Below, piece by piece: positions 22,280-34,855 of a stretch of DNA of 64,000 nt. The position numbers were made by a program, and so were the translations under genes. The stretch spans positions 35,631,413 through 35,695,412 of the forward strand of contig OZ018410.1 in NCBI GenBank assembly GCA_963969595.1. The letters run 5' to 3'. Source of the DNA: Neckera pumila (Eukaryota > Streptophyta > Bryopsida > Hypnales > Neckeraceae). The notes beneath the pieces were generated by a model. That model was not told the DNA's origin. It did not search any database and saw only the letters and a program-made list of their open reading frames with translations. Each line of letters begins with the position of its first letter. Position 1 is the stretch's first letter.

Positions 22280-23859
22280 TCAAATACGGTCCTTCTCCTT
22301 CTCCTGGATTGCCCATCCTCAGACAAAAGAGAGGAAGAAGGCGAAACTTCCAACTTCCCAAAAGACGACAACGACGTCGCCGCCGGTGACCTATTTACCA
22401 AGGACGTGAGTCCCTGTGCATCCCTGTTGTCAGCGCTGGCGTCTCGGTCAAGATGAGGCTCACGAGATGGGTTCGTGTCGCTCTTTCACCACGTGTAGAA
22501 AGAAGACTCCGCCTTCGTAATAGAAGAGGCCAAACACCGGAATGTGGTCACGTTTCGGCCACTCTTGCCGTTCTTGCAAGCGCCGTATGATGAGAGTGCG
22601 TGCAAGGCGTTGATGAAGCCGCCGCTTCGGGGCCTGGCGACTATCATCTCGCGAGACTTGAAACACATGATTAGTATGTAGGGGTTTTTGTTGATTGATT
22701 CATCACGCTACTTAAACCCTAGAACCCTAGACCCTGCGTTTGTGATGAGCTTGCTACCGTGCTCTGATGTAGTCCCTTCTTGGTGGGCTAGCCACCATCA
22801 TCTCTCGCGGCTTGAAGGACATGAGAAGTCTTTAGGTCTTTTGTTTACTCTCTTGATTGATTCCGTTCCCTGAACCTAAACCCTAATCCTTAAACCCTAA
22901 ACCCTAAACTAAAACTGAAACTGAAATTTAAACTCTGAAACACTGAAACACTGAAACGCTGAAATGTTGATCCCTTAGTTCGTGTACCTTATGTCACTGG
23001 TATTGGCCTCTTGTGAGCTTGGGGCTGCTCTTTTTTCGTCAAGAGAAATCAAGAGAAATCCAACCCAAGTTTTGTCATACATACTTGACTTTACTTTGCC
23101 AATTTATAAGTTGGAAACATGGAATACTAATGTACAAAGATACAAGTGGCAGTGTCTCACTACTTCCAGTTTATCATGTTTGTTTGATGTTTATTTGTCT
23201 ATAACCTCAAATCTATGGTGGTCCTGGAATGCGCATCTCACTAATAACAAGTGAACATTAATTATTTTCTACAAATGTTATTGGGAACTAAAAGAGGCTT
23301 CCAATGCATTTTAAATGTAGTAACTGGACACCATATGAGTAAGTTATGAATTTTTTAAATGTAGTAATTGGACACCATATGAGTAAAGAATGAATTTTTA
23401 AAGTAATGTCTTTAGATTGTACTAGGAACCAACAATACGTTCTCATAGATTTTCATGTTTTAATTGTGTGATCAATACCCAAGAAAAATGATACATTTTG
23501 ATCCAAATGTAGGTGTTGCATTTTGGGCAATACAGATTATTGGTTGTACCTCAACATCACCTACCCAAAGACTTCCAAATAATTTGGAAGATCTCAAACC
23601 ACAAGTAATACACCAGGTTCAACATCCACAAATTTATACTCCATAAGTCAGTTAAAAGACTCATGCAAAATTCTTGAAAGTGTAGTTTAGAGAATCATGT
23701 ATACCAAATTGCAAAATTATCTACATGTGGAAATTTAGGAAAATTCTATATCTATAAAAACAAAACACCCCTCAAATTCAAAATATTTGTCAAACCTCGT
23801 GAAGACTTGGGCAAATTCTTGATTCTACTTTCTTAAAGATCCAAGTGAATCAAATTGGG
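22280..23859. other. Spacer with GC-rich patch and telomere-like words
   Basis: 22.20-22.70 kb is GC-richer, with short ORFs on both strands (22460-22666 minus among them) but no recognisable product. It may be an old promoter or first exon linked to the fragment at 21.9-22.3 kb. From 22.92 kb on the sequence is AT-rich with no gene. Short tandem copies of ACACTGAAACA occur near 22935. Confidence 0.35.
22711..22910 (+). repeat. Telomere-like CCCTAAA clusters
   Basis: Two small clusters of plant-telomere-type words occur: AACCCTAGAACCCTAGACCC near 22715 and four to five AAACCCTAA-type words at 22875-22910. They are too short and impure for a former chromosome end. Such telo-box words are common in plant promoters and leaders. 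Confidence 0.7.
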
Positions 23860-24234
23860 GAGGCCTCCGAATGAATCAAGTAGCTTCACAAGCTTGGAAC
23901 AACTTGACAAAAAAAATCTTCAAAGAGGCTCAATATTCCAAAAGATACACATAATCTTTGGATTCCACTTCCTTTGATATTCAAGTGTTTTCAATTTTAG
24001 AAGCTTTTACATGAATTTGATACCTGCTCAAGCTGGAAAAGTCAAATACATACAACTCTTCTAAGAGGCTCAATGTTCCAAAAGTTTCAAGTACACTTTG
24101 GATTCCAATTCCATTGAGATTCAATTACTTCAAAATATGAAGCCCTCCAAATGATTCCAATTATTGTACAATTTGAACTATTATACAAATCCAACTTATC
24201 CAAGTGGCTCAATGCTCCAAAAGTTTCGCAAGTC
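23860..24234 (-). pseudogene. Decayed distal LRR units of the TNL array
   Basis: On the plus strand the blocks GGAGGCCTCCGAATGAATC, AGCTTGGAACAA and GGCTCAATATTCCAAAAG correspond to the same blocks in the LRR array at 26.5-29.7 kb, in the same order and at about the same spacing. They are two to three 141-bp units with many changes and no open frame. They show that the array once ran further and was split by the element at 24235-26432. Confidence 0.7.
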
Positions 24235-26432
24235 GTTAAATCGTGCCATCATATTCGACGTGGCGCACAAGCATGACTTTGGATCCAACGACGACCCTGT
24301 TGCCTGGCTTGCCCACCTCCAATACAGCCCAACCCGGTACAGGACACCCGCTCCCATCGCGACCCCAACCCTGATGGAGCAGTGGCTCGACAAAGACGGA
24401 GCGTGAGTCAACGAAGACGGAGGTCTCTTGAACTTCTTTTGCTTGTGTTGCATTGTTGTTTGCGCTTAGGGTTTAGGGTTTGCACCATTGTTGCTTTTCC
24501 TGTGGTTGTTGTGGTTTGGGGTATGCTCATGGTAGTGTGTCTTGTCTGTGCCTTGTCCGAGCCTCCTTCATGATTGCTCCACATCTCCTCCACAGGCTTG
24601 GAGAGTGTTTGCTTGCAATTGAGTAAAAATGTGTGAATATCGACCAAGATTCCGAACTCAAGTTCCAAATTTGGTGCAAAAAGAATTCTATTATCTATAA
24701 ACGAGTGTTGAAGCAAGTTGAAGCAGAATTATGCTTGATTGGTCGTGTAACTGAAAGTTTTGAGAATCATTGAGGATGTTATTTTGGGCTCTGCTGTTGT
24801 GAGTTAGTGAAGAATCTTTTTGAGCTTCCAAACAATTTTCTAAATAACTATGTCGATGACCAAATATCTGGATTGACAAAAATTGTGCAGGTTTGAAAGT
24901 GCTGGTGGATGCAACTGCAATTAGCTGTCTATCAATATTGCGATTATAACTGGAGTTTGAACTGTACAAAACTTGAGAGCGTAGAGCATCTATTCAAGGT
25001 GTGTTTAGGATTTGTATTGTCAATGCAACTAAGTTCAGTTAAATGTATGGCAGAGATTTGAAATCTCCACATATGTTTATAATATCTTTAATTTCCTGAA
25101 AGGAGTTGTATTGACTTCTTTAACAATTGCTACTTTCTCAAGTTCTTGGCCAATCATAGTTTCTTCTTCATGTTGGCCTTTTTCAGAGTCACTAGGCATG
25201 GAGTTGTTCGACACTCACAGAATTTCTACCTTCATTGTATGAAAATTTTTTACTCAGTTAAGTGCCAGTGTCATTAAACTTATAGAACTACTCAAACACA
25301 TTTCGGTGGAGTTATGTTATGTAACTATGAAAAATGTACTACCAGAACCTTGATAGTTGACACCATGCTTCAAGTGGTCAGTCACTAGCTGGTATTAACA
25401 TACAGTCGAGATTCTTTGACAATTCATTTTAGTCCCCACCTAAAAAGAACGGCATGCTTACAGTAGCTTGGATGCTCTTGGTCGAGAGTCCAATTGAGGG
25501 TTCCATCTTAGGAGCTTTTGTTCAATCTCCTCAACCAACCAACAAGAATATTACCAAACCTTATTGCATAGACATGCTCGCTTCGTCTTGCTCAGCCATG
25601 GTTTTGTTGGCAAGTGAGTGCTTCAAAGCCCCAAGACATCTTGAACAATGTCTCTACAGCAGCAGGCGATTAGCACTATGCAAGAAGACAATGTGCAACC
25701 CAAACTCAATTCATCAACATAATCTGCAAATCAGAAACTCAAATTATGTCAAGCAAGTACAAAAAACAAAGATAAAAGCAAAACCCAATTCTGTGCACCA
25801 CCCTTGACCTCCTCACCAAATCATATCACTCCCAATTCCTAAGCAAGTTAGATTGGTGTGTATTGTATACTGCATCCAAATGAGCTAAAGAATGACCAAC
25901 TCCAAGAGATGGTGTAAAAAGAGAGGCGTCCACACCAAGTCAAATGTACGGAATACTAATTTGACCCAATACAGAACCAAAGGAGAGTTGCCTTGTAGAT
26001 TGTTATTCAAACAACGCCTTTTCCTGGGAATCAGATGAATCTATCACAAAGTCTATGTTTGAGCAACTGTCCTATGTGCAATTGCAAGTTCTTCTACTCC
26101 TTTGTCTTTTGTCGTTGCTATTGTCGTGGAGCAGGAGTGGATAAGGCGCAGACAAGGCACGCTACCACGAGCATACCCCAAACATCAACAACCACAAGAA
26201 AAGCAACAACGGCATTAACACTAAACCCTAAGGGCAAATGACAAGCGAAGGAAGTTCAAGGGCCCCCCATGTTTGTCGATTGGTGCTCCCTCTTCGTTGA
26301 GCTGTTGCTCCGTCTGGGTTGGAGTAGCAATGGGAGCACGTGTCTTGTGCCGGGTTGGAGGTGGGCAAGGTCATGGTCAAGTTCAAGGTCGCACCCGTGC
26401 ATCACGTCACATATGATGACCCGATTTAGCAC
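24235..26432. mobile_element. 2.2-kb element with ~300-bp inverted ends, inserted in the LRR array
   Basis: The left end (from GTTAAATCGTGCCATCATAT, to about 24561) and the right end (about 26136-26432, reverse complement beginning GTGCTAAATCGGGTCATCAT) are inverted copies of each other over about 300 bp with moderate divergence. Both contain the telomere-like TTAGGGTTTAG. LRR sequence lies on both sides. The interior (24.6-26.1 kb) has only short ORFs, none recognised; it might include captured host sequence. Long inverted ends of this size are typical of Mutator-like elements. A 9-bp target duplication could not be confirmed by eye. Confidence 0.65.
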
Positions 26433-26459
26433 AAACTCTGGGTTCCACTTCAATACAGA

Positions 26460-28231
26460 TGCAACTTTTTCAAGTTGAGGAGGCCTCCAAATGAATCCGG
26501 TGGCTTCTTCAGCTTGAAAGAAAATGACAAATTCATCTCTTCTTAGAGGCTCGATGTTCCAAAAGATTCAACTAAACTTTGGATTTTACTTCCACAAAGA
26601 TGCAACTTTTTAGAATTGTGGAGTCCTCCAAATAAATCTGGTAGCTTCTCAAGCTCAGAACAACCATCCAAATTCAATACTTCCAAGAGGCTCAATGTTC
26701 CAAAAGACTCAGGTAAACTTTGGATTCCGCCTCCAAAAAGATGCAAGTCTTTGAAATTGTGGAGGCCTCCAAATGAATCGGGTAGCTTCTCAAGCCTGGA
26801 AAAAGAGCACATATACAACTCTTTCAAGAGGCTCAATGTCAAAAGTTTCAAGTAGCATTGGATTCCACTTCTAGAAAGATCCAACTTTTCCAAATTGTGG
26901 AGGCCTCCAAATGAATCTAATAGCTTCTCAAGCTTGGAACAAGAAGACAAATCCAACTCTTCCAAGAGGCTCAACATTCCAAAAGATTTACATACACTTA
27001 AGATTCCACTTCCGTCGAGATTCAAGATTCCCAATTGTGGAGTTCGAGAGTTTTTTTTCTGCTGCTTACAAATTTTAGGGAGCAAAAAAAAGTAAATTTC
27101 TTTTTCCCCATTGAAAGCATCCAAATGAATGCAGTAGCTTCTCAAGCTCAGAACAAGAGGACAAATCCAACTCTTCCAAGAGGCTCAAGGTTCCAAAAGA
27201 TTCAGGTAAACTTTGGATGCCACTTCCTTCAAGACCCAAGTTCTTCAAATTGTCGAGGCCTCCAAATGAATCTGGTAGCTTCTCAAGCTTGAAACAAAAG
27301 GACAAATCCAACTCTTCCAAGAGGCTCAAGGTTCCAAAAGATTCAGGTAAACTTCGGATTCCACTTGCAGAAAGATCCAACTTTCTCAAATGGTGGAGGC
27401 CTCCAAATGAATCAGGTAGCTTCTCAAGCTTGAAAGAAGAAGACAAATACAACTCTTCCAAGAGGCTCAATGTTCCAAAAGATTCAGATAAACATTGGAT
27501 TCCACTTTCTTCGAGATTCAATTTCTTCAAATTGTGGAGGCCTCCAAATGAATCCGGTAGCTTCTCAAGCTTGGAACAAGAAGACAAATTCAACTCTTCC
27601 AAAAGGCTCAATGTTCCAAAAGATTCAGATAAACATTGGATTCCACTTTCTTCGAGATTCAATTTCTTCAAATTGTGGAGGCCTCCAAATGTATCCGGTA
27701 GCTTCTCAAGCTTGGAACAAGAGGACAAATTCAAGTCTTCCAAGACGCTCAAGGTTCCAAAAGATTCAGGTAAACTTTGGATTCTACTTCCTTTGAGATT
27801 CAATTTCTTCAAATTGTGGAGCCCTCCAAATGTATCCGGTAGCTTCTCAATCTTGGAACAAGAGGACAAATTCAAGTCTTCCAAGACGCTCAAGGTTCCA
27901 AAAGATTCAAGTAAACTTTGGATTCCACTTCCTTTGAGATTCAATTTCATCAAATTGTGGAGCCCTCCAAATGTATCCGGTAGCTTCTCAATCTTGGAAC
28001 AAGAGGACAAATTCAAGTCTTCCAAGAGGCTCAAGGTTCCAAAAGATTCAGGTAAACTTCAGATTCTACTTTTAGAAAGATTCAACTTTCTCAAATTGTG
28101 GAGGCCTCCAAATGTGTCCGGTAGCTCTTCAAGCTTGGAACAAGAAAACAAATACAACTCTTCCAAGAGGCTCAATGTTCCAAAAGATTTAGATAAACTT
28201 TGGATTCCACTTCCTTCGAGATTCAATTTCT
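26460..28231 (-). pseudogene. Decayed LRR tail of the TNL array
   Basis: About a dozen further copies of the 47-residue LRR unit follow the present stop of the TNL gene. They are no longer in one frame: a TGA replaces an Arg codon at 28061-28059 in the stretch 28283-28059, the stretch 28034-27075 holds about seven good units, a short insertion near 27035-27110 breaks the array, and 27145-26543 holds a few more diverged units. The units are still highly similar to the intact ones, so decay is recent or is countered by exchange between units. Antisense frames here (for example 27217-28242 +) are repeat shadows. Confidence 0.75.
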
Positions 28232-31200
28232 TCAAATTGTGAAGGCCTCCAAATGAATCAGGTAGCTTCTCAAGCTTGAACAAGAGGACAAATTCAAGTC
28301 TTCCAAGACACTCAAGGTTCCAAAAGATTCAGGTAAACTTCGGATTCTGCTTTTAGAAAGATTCAACTTCCTCAAATTGTAGAGGCCTCCAAATGTATCC
28401 GGTAGCTCTTCAAGCTTGGAACAAGAAGACAAATTCAACTCTTCCAAGAGGCTCAATGTTCCAAAAGATTCAGATAAACATTGGATTCTACTTCCAAAAA
28501 GATGCAATTTCTTCAAATTGTGGAGGCCTCCAAATGTATCCGGTAGCTTCTCAAGCTTGGAACAAGAGGACAAATTCAACTCTTCCAAGAGGCTCAAGGT
28601 TCCAAAAGATTCAGGTAAACTTTGGATTCCACATTCATGAAGTTGCAACTCTTTCAAATTGTGGAGGCCTCCAAATGTATCCGGTAGCTTCTCAAGCTTG
28701 GAACAAAAGGACATATCCAACTCTTCCAAGAGGCTCAAGGTTCCAAAAGATTCAGATAAACTTTGGATTCCACTTTCATGAAGTTGCAACTTTTTCAAAT
28801 TGTGGAGGCCTCCAAATGAATCTGGTAGCTTCTCAAGCTTGGAACAAGAGGACAAATTCAACTCTTCCAAGACGCTCAAGGTTCCAAAAGATTTAGGTAA
28901 ACTTTGGATTCCACTTCCTTCGAGACTCAAATTCTTCAAATTGTGGAGGCCCCCAAATGTATCTGGTAGCTTCTCAAGCTTGCAACAATATGACATATCC
29001 AACTCTTCCAAGAGGCTCAAGGTTCCGAAAGATTCAGATAAACTTTGGACTCCACTTCCTTCAAGTTGCAACTTTTTCAAATTGCGGAGGCCTCCAAATG
29101 AATCGGGTAGCTTCTCAAGCTTGGAACAAGAGGACAAAGTCAACTCTTCCAAGAGGCTCAAGGTTCCAAAAGATTTAGGTAAAAGTTGGATTCCACTTCC
29201 AAAAAGATTACAATTCTTCAAATTGTGGAGGCCCCCAAATGTATCCGGTAGCTTCTCAAGCTTAGAACAAGAGGACAAATCCAACTCTTCCAAGAGGCTC
29301 AAGGTTCCAAAAGATTCAGGTAAACATTGGATGCCACTTCCTTCAAGACCCAAGTCCTTCAAATTGTCGAGGCCTCCAAATGAATCCGGTAGCTTCTCAA
29401 GATTGGAACAAGAGGACAAACTCAACTCTTCCAAGAGGCTCAAGGTTCCAAAACATTCAGGTAAACTTTGGATTCCACTTCCATAAAGACGCAACTTTTT
29501 CAACTTGTGGAGGCCTCCAAATGAATCCCGTAGCTTCTCAAGCTCAGAACAACAGGACAAATCCAACACTTCCAAGAGGCTCAAGGTTCCAAAAGACTCG
29601 GGTAAATTTTGGATTCCACTTCCTTTGAGATTCAAGTTCTTCAAATTGTGGAGGTCTCCAAATGAATCTGGTAGGTCCAGAAGTTCATAACAAAAGCTGA
29701 GATTCAACACTTCCAAGTGTCTCAAATTTCTGAAAGATTGAGGCAATCTCTTCAAAAAATCATCCCTCCAAACCAACACAACCAACTTACTGTTTTCAAG
29801 TGCCTCTGGAAATTGTCCCAATGGTGCAACATCACTTTTGACATAGTCAAGCCAACGCAAATTTGTTGGAAGTGATGACATTGAAATGAAGTTGCACTTT
29901 GATTTCAATATACGCAATCCTTTCATGAGAGAAAGGTCAACTCCAAATCTATGCTTCCGAGGAAGGATCAAAGTTTGAAGAGAATTTGGTAGTGGCTGCA
30001 CAACCACATCAAAAAAACAATCAAATAAACTTAAAAGCCTACTCTTGGATCAAACTATGCATAAGAAAGTTCAAAAAGAAATTACTGCATGCTTCATTTA
30101 CTAAGACTAGAAGAAGACTACATATACAACAACTCCTCAAACAATCAACACAACCAAACACTACTACTAGAACTTCACACCAACCAACTCTATTCAAAAT
30201 ATCTCAAATATGCCACAAAATAATTAAACAAGTTTACCCTATTACACAGATCAACCAAATTAAAATTCAATGGTCAGAAGAGAACTACATATAAAACAAC
30301 TCCTCAAATAATCAGCACAAACAAACAAAACTCCTACACTCTATTCAAATTTCTTCAATGTGCCACAAAATTAAAGTAGTTATACCCTATTAGATTCATC
30401 AACCACATTATAAAGTCAATGGTTACTATGTATACCTCAATCTCGTCCATCAATGCCAAACATTCAGAACCCCACAAGCGTTTGCAAATACCCAAACTTG
30501 CTCTTTCTTGCTTGGCAATTGCACGGCCCATGTCTCGCAAGTGGTCATGCATGGCAAAGACACCAAACTCATCCACTCTAATCAAGGCCTTTTCCACAAG
30601 GCTACGGATACCCCATGCTGCAGACCAACCTTGAGATCTCCAAACAAGTTTTGCCATCTCCATAGATTCTCCTAACAATGCACATGCAACATCCAAAAAC
30701 ATTTCTCGATGTTGCTCTTTAAGACTGTCATAGCTGATCCAAAGACATTCAAATATCTTCCTCTCATCCATGATAGTGCCACAATTCAACTTCTTCAAAA
30801 CTTCCTCCCAAATCTCCACATTCTCCTCATCCTTCAAAAGAGAGCCACAAACCTTCAACACCAACGGAACTCCACCACATGCCATGCTAACATCTCCAAC
30901 AAGGCCTCCAAATCTTGGAGGTACTTTCCAATCACCTCCAAATGCATGACATGCAAAGACACTTCGAGAATCTTGTTGGCTCAATAATTGAACATCATGA
31001 GTGTGAACCTCATGATTTACACAAAATGAAGTCAACTTCTCAAATACACGCCGATTTCGAGAAGTGATAATGCACATGCTGCCTTCCTTCAACATTTTGC
31101 GCGACATCAGGTAATCCATCTCATCATTGTCACGAACATCATCCAAAACCAAAAGAATAAGTTTCTTAGATAGCCTCTCTTCAAGAATAACCTTACCCCT

Positions 31201-32339
31201 AGACTTGGCTACAATATTTTGAATTGACTCATTCTCACACAAGGCTTTCAAAATAAGATTTTGGACACTCGCCACACCACCTTGATTCACCTTCTCAACC
31301 ACATCTTCCACATAACATCTTGCTCCAAATGTTCTCCCCAATTGGTTGTATAACTCCCGTGCCAAAGTGGACTTTCCAATTCCACCCATTCCCCACAATC
31401 CCAACATCAACACTTTCTTCTGAGCAAGTTCTTGAATGAGGTTCTCGGCAACTTGCTTTACGCCCACAATATGGTCACCCACATCTAAAGGAAGTGGCTT
31501 ATTTGCCAAATCAAAGATCTTGCCAACCACCTCGAGCACCAAGTCCTTTTCTAACCTGCAAAAAACTCAAAACAAATTTCATTAACACCAACTACAATGT
31601 CAAGTTCAACCACAATACTCTTCACAAAACATAGTGTAAATGCACATACTTACCTCTTGTCTCCCACTTGGTAGTCAAAACCATGCAACGTTGAAGCTCT
31701 TTCCAAATCAGCCTTCCATTCTTCAACCACACTCTTACCATACTTCTTTACCAACCTCATAAATTTGCCATCTAGTTCAGCCTCTTCTGGAAATTTCACT
31801 TCTGATGGCTGAACTTTGTAGAAGATGGGTAGTACCTTTATTGAAGGAGAGTTCAACATTGCATGCAATTCTTTCAAACACCACTCTGATTGTGCAAAAC
31901 TCTCTGAAAAGATGACTAGGGCCAAGGGTGTTGTCTTGATAGCTTGATCAATGCATTTCCAAGAATCTTGGCCTTTATCAAAGACTTCACAATCCAGAAA
32001 GGGATGCAACCCAGCTCTTTCCAAGGAATCATATAAATAGCCCACAAAGCCTGTCTTGGTGTCAGGGCCTCTGTGACTTATGAAAACATCATAGTCTCCA
32101 AATTCATCTGAACACAACCAATGACAAAACTTATTGACAAATCAACACGTCTGAATTTCACAAAATAATGCTTGCCGATAGCACCCAAAGGTGAACATTA
32201 CAAGACTGTAACCAATGGTATTTCGAAATTGAATAAGAAGAGAATAGATTAGCAGTGAGACCAAGGGTAACCAAACCATACCTTCTGGTGTACACAATCT
32301 CTTGGTAGGCCTTGCATCACTTGCAATATCACTTGTCAT
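28232..32339 (-). CDS. TIR-NB-ARC-LRR (TNL) immune receptor, possibly C-terminally truncated
   Basis: Exons 32339-32282, 32107-31654, 31555-30436 and 29995-28232 join with matching phases and GT-AG borders to 1131 codons plus stop. Such proteins are intracellular immune receptors. The TIR domain (about residues 24-150) contains DYDVFISHRGPDT and SEWCLKEL with the conserved catalytic Glu. NB-ARC follows: P-loop GMGGIGKST (226-234), kinase-2 LILLVLDDV, ITSRNRRV, CGGVPLVL and MHD (506-508). From about residue 640 there are ten copies of a 47-residue double LRR (SFGTLSLLEELDLSSC, then LPDSFGGLHNLKKLNLE). The end is odd: near 28278 a G is missing from the usual AGCTTGGAACAA block, so the frame shifts and stops within a unit although the array continues. 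The start codon is the first ATG of the open stretch; a further upstream leader exon is possible. Confidence 0.85.
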
Positions 32340-33224
32340 GCTTGCCGCTATAGAAGTAGAATACACAACAATGATTGTAAGAAACAAAAATGCACTCTAC
32401 AATTTTGACAAAATACAGTAGTCTGTAATTCAATAACCCACACAAGTCATTCTTCTTGTACCTTTAAACGCCAAACTTGAAAGGAAGGAATTCATGCGAG
32501 TACAAAATACAAGGTAATTGATAAAGAAATATAGATGGAATCAACACTCACATATAATGTCAACTTTCTTCTTCTCAACAAGTGGTAGCCTTCATGATGT
32601 GAGAGTGGAGTTCATAAAAATGGAGGCATACTCCGTTTGTTGTATTTTGCAATAAAAGATTGAAAACCTTGGTCCATCTAGTCCATTTGTAGATCACTTA
32701 AAGAACTATTCCCATGACTTGATAGCATCCTTCTTGAAACCAATACCTTTGACTCGTGATTCAAAGCTCATCACAAATTCCTGAGTAACTCAAAAGAGAA
32801 ATGATCATGAGAGCATCAAGTAATGATCAAGACCATGCAAAACAAGTGTTGTTAGCAAATTACTGTTCCACACATCATTCTATATTCATATGCATACCTA
32901 GATACAACAAAAAACAATTATTAATTTATATAACCAAACTAGACTACACAAAAAAAATGCATATACTTGATGGCACAAAAATCAACACTAGAAAAAAATA
33001 ATCACTAAGCATAGAAGTAAGCACAAATTTGTCCCTCCGATCTGCCTTGTAACCCATTGGTACTCTCCAATGAAATCACAAGACAAGACACCTCCAGATG
33101 CTCGAGTATACATGAACTTGCAACACAATTAAAAGGATCTCACTTCTCTTGACAAATTGAGAGGTTGCATGATTCAAAACTCACAAAGCATAACAAATAT
33201 AACAAAAATAGACAATCAATATAG
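32340..33224. other. Upstream region of the TNL gene
   Basis: This region holds the presumed promoter and leader of the minus-strand TNL gene. It is AT-rich, with short frames only. No clear TATA-ATG arrangement could be chosen, because suitable AT-rich words are too frequent. Confidence 0.4.
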
Positions 33225-34104
33225 TTAACCCTAAAGTTCCATTGTCCCCACGAGGGACAAATTGGATTTTAGGCAAATCCCTATGACCTCAAATTGTCTC
33301 ATAATATAGAAATTTTGATTAGCTAGGTGGAATATAATTTTTATTCCAATTGATGACCAAGAGCAAAAGTTATACCACAAAAAGCCTAGAACTGAACTCA
33401 ACAGGCACCACAAAAGATAAACATAAATTTAAAATATTCTTTTCCTAAAAGATTATGTTTTTGTCTAGATGTGAAGCTTTGATTCATTCTATTTGGACTA
33501 ATTATGAAAAAGTTATGGTCAATCTTGTTTTTTGGGCAATTCGAGCATCTTCTTGATAATAACTTGTAGTATTCGTTAGTATTCATTAGTGAAGGCAATT
33601 TTTACAATTTTTCAAAAGAATTGTTTGACAAGGTTTTGATTGCTTGCAAAAACAATCTCAGCATTGGAGATTATTGTGTTTAAATCCCATCTTAGAGCTA
33701 TTGACAATTTAACCTACATCTACTTAACAATTCTTTAAAGAAGGAAAATCAAGTTTGTTTGTTTTAATTTTGTTTTATAGACTTTTAACTCAATTCTTGA
33801 ACATAAATAATTTTAAATTTAAATTCTCCTGAAAAAAGTTCCACTAATGGCAGTCAAAGTCCTCTGAAACTGCAAGCAAGTGTTCAAAAAAACTTTCATT
33901 GTCAACTTTGAATGCTAATATCTTCCAATCTATAAGATCAAACTTCATGCAATTATTATCCACATGATCTTACACAAGTGAAATACAAGATCCTATGATT
34001 AGATTATAAAGAAAAAGTTTTTTGTTTTCGTGGGTGAACGCAGCAAATATGACAGTTTTGAGTGATTTTTGACAGAATAAAGGCCTCCGAACGCTAGGGG
34101 TTAA
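33225..34104 (+). mobile_element. Second inverted-end family, copy B2
   Basis: The left end TTAACCCTAAAGTTCCATTG and right end CTAGGGGTTAA frame an 880-bp non-coding element whose interior matches copy B1 (11724-12610) in order: a GTCCCC-GGGACAAA small palindrome near the left end, 'GACCTCAAATTGTC', 'TTTGGACTAATTATGAAAAA' and 'CAAGTGAAATACAAGATCCTA'. It lies about 0.9 kb upstream of the TNL gene. Confidence 0.7.
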
Positions 34105-34855
34105 AAACTGAAGCCCAAAGGGTCCTGCTATCCAGTGATGATCCTCCAAAGCAACATCCAGAAAACACTTACTCTTGGCTCTTGAATGAACGGGGCATGC
34201 TACTGACTCGAGTGTCCAGCAACCGCCAAACCTTCAACATTAGACTGTTGAATAAGCTTCTCAGTTCCGCCAACACTGTCCACAACTGTCACAACTTTGC
34301 ACGGTAGCAAGAGCCACAAGGTATGACGTGATCTGCAAGTCAAATCATAACATGATGAAATTTATCATGCTGGTCGAGCAAATTGAATCCATTGAGAACA
34401 AAGCATCTTTCTAACAAGTCTCAAGGTCAACATTAATGACTCTTTGAGAAGGAAAGAGAGAATGACTGTAGTTTGACAGGAAACTCCCATGCAGGGATGA
34501 ACTGAGGTAAAAGTAAGCAGAAATAATATGTAATAACAAGAAAGGGATACTGAGAAAAGCTACACACTCAAAGAAAGCAAGAAGTGCACTCCCATAAACA
34601 GGCAACAAACAGAATGAAACATCATTTCCTGGTAAAGCAACTGAACTGAATGAACTGTACTGAAGGGACACCAGCCTCGAAATTGACTTCTTCACCATTG
34701 GGAGTGATCTTGTTATTCAATTGTCTCAATGTCAAACCCTGTTTCACTGAAGACGTGGGGAATAATGCTGAGAACAAGTATTGCCAAGCCAGGACTGGAG
34801 GTTCAATCACGGATTTGAAACAGTGCTGACGTGATCTAAACCATTTCGACAATGA
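34105..34855. other. Spacer 3' of the NTF2-like gene
   Basis: No separate gene is supported. The sequence is less AT-rich than the flanking element and probably contains the 3' untranslated region of the minus-strand NTF2-like gene. A minus-strand stretch near 34345-34195 could be a coding or transcribed exon but matches nothing I know. Confidence 0.4.

Noticed and set aside
22711..22910. Possible interstitial telomere
   Set aside because: Only a handful of imperfect CCCTAAA words; far too short for a fused chromosome end.
27217..28242. 341-codon plus-strand frame and similar plus-strand frames to 29690
   Set aside because: Antisense shadow of the LRR array on the minus strand; repeated because the array is repeated.
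34622..34852. Minus-strand ORF beginning with MSKWFRSRQ
   Set aside because: It lies just after the stop codon of the NTF2-like gene in another frame and has no recognisable features; probably 3' untranslated sequence.
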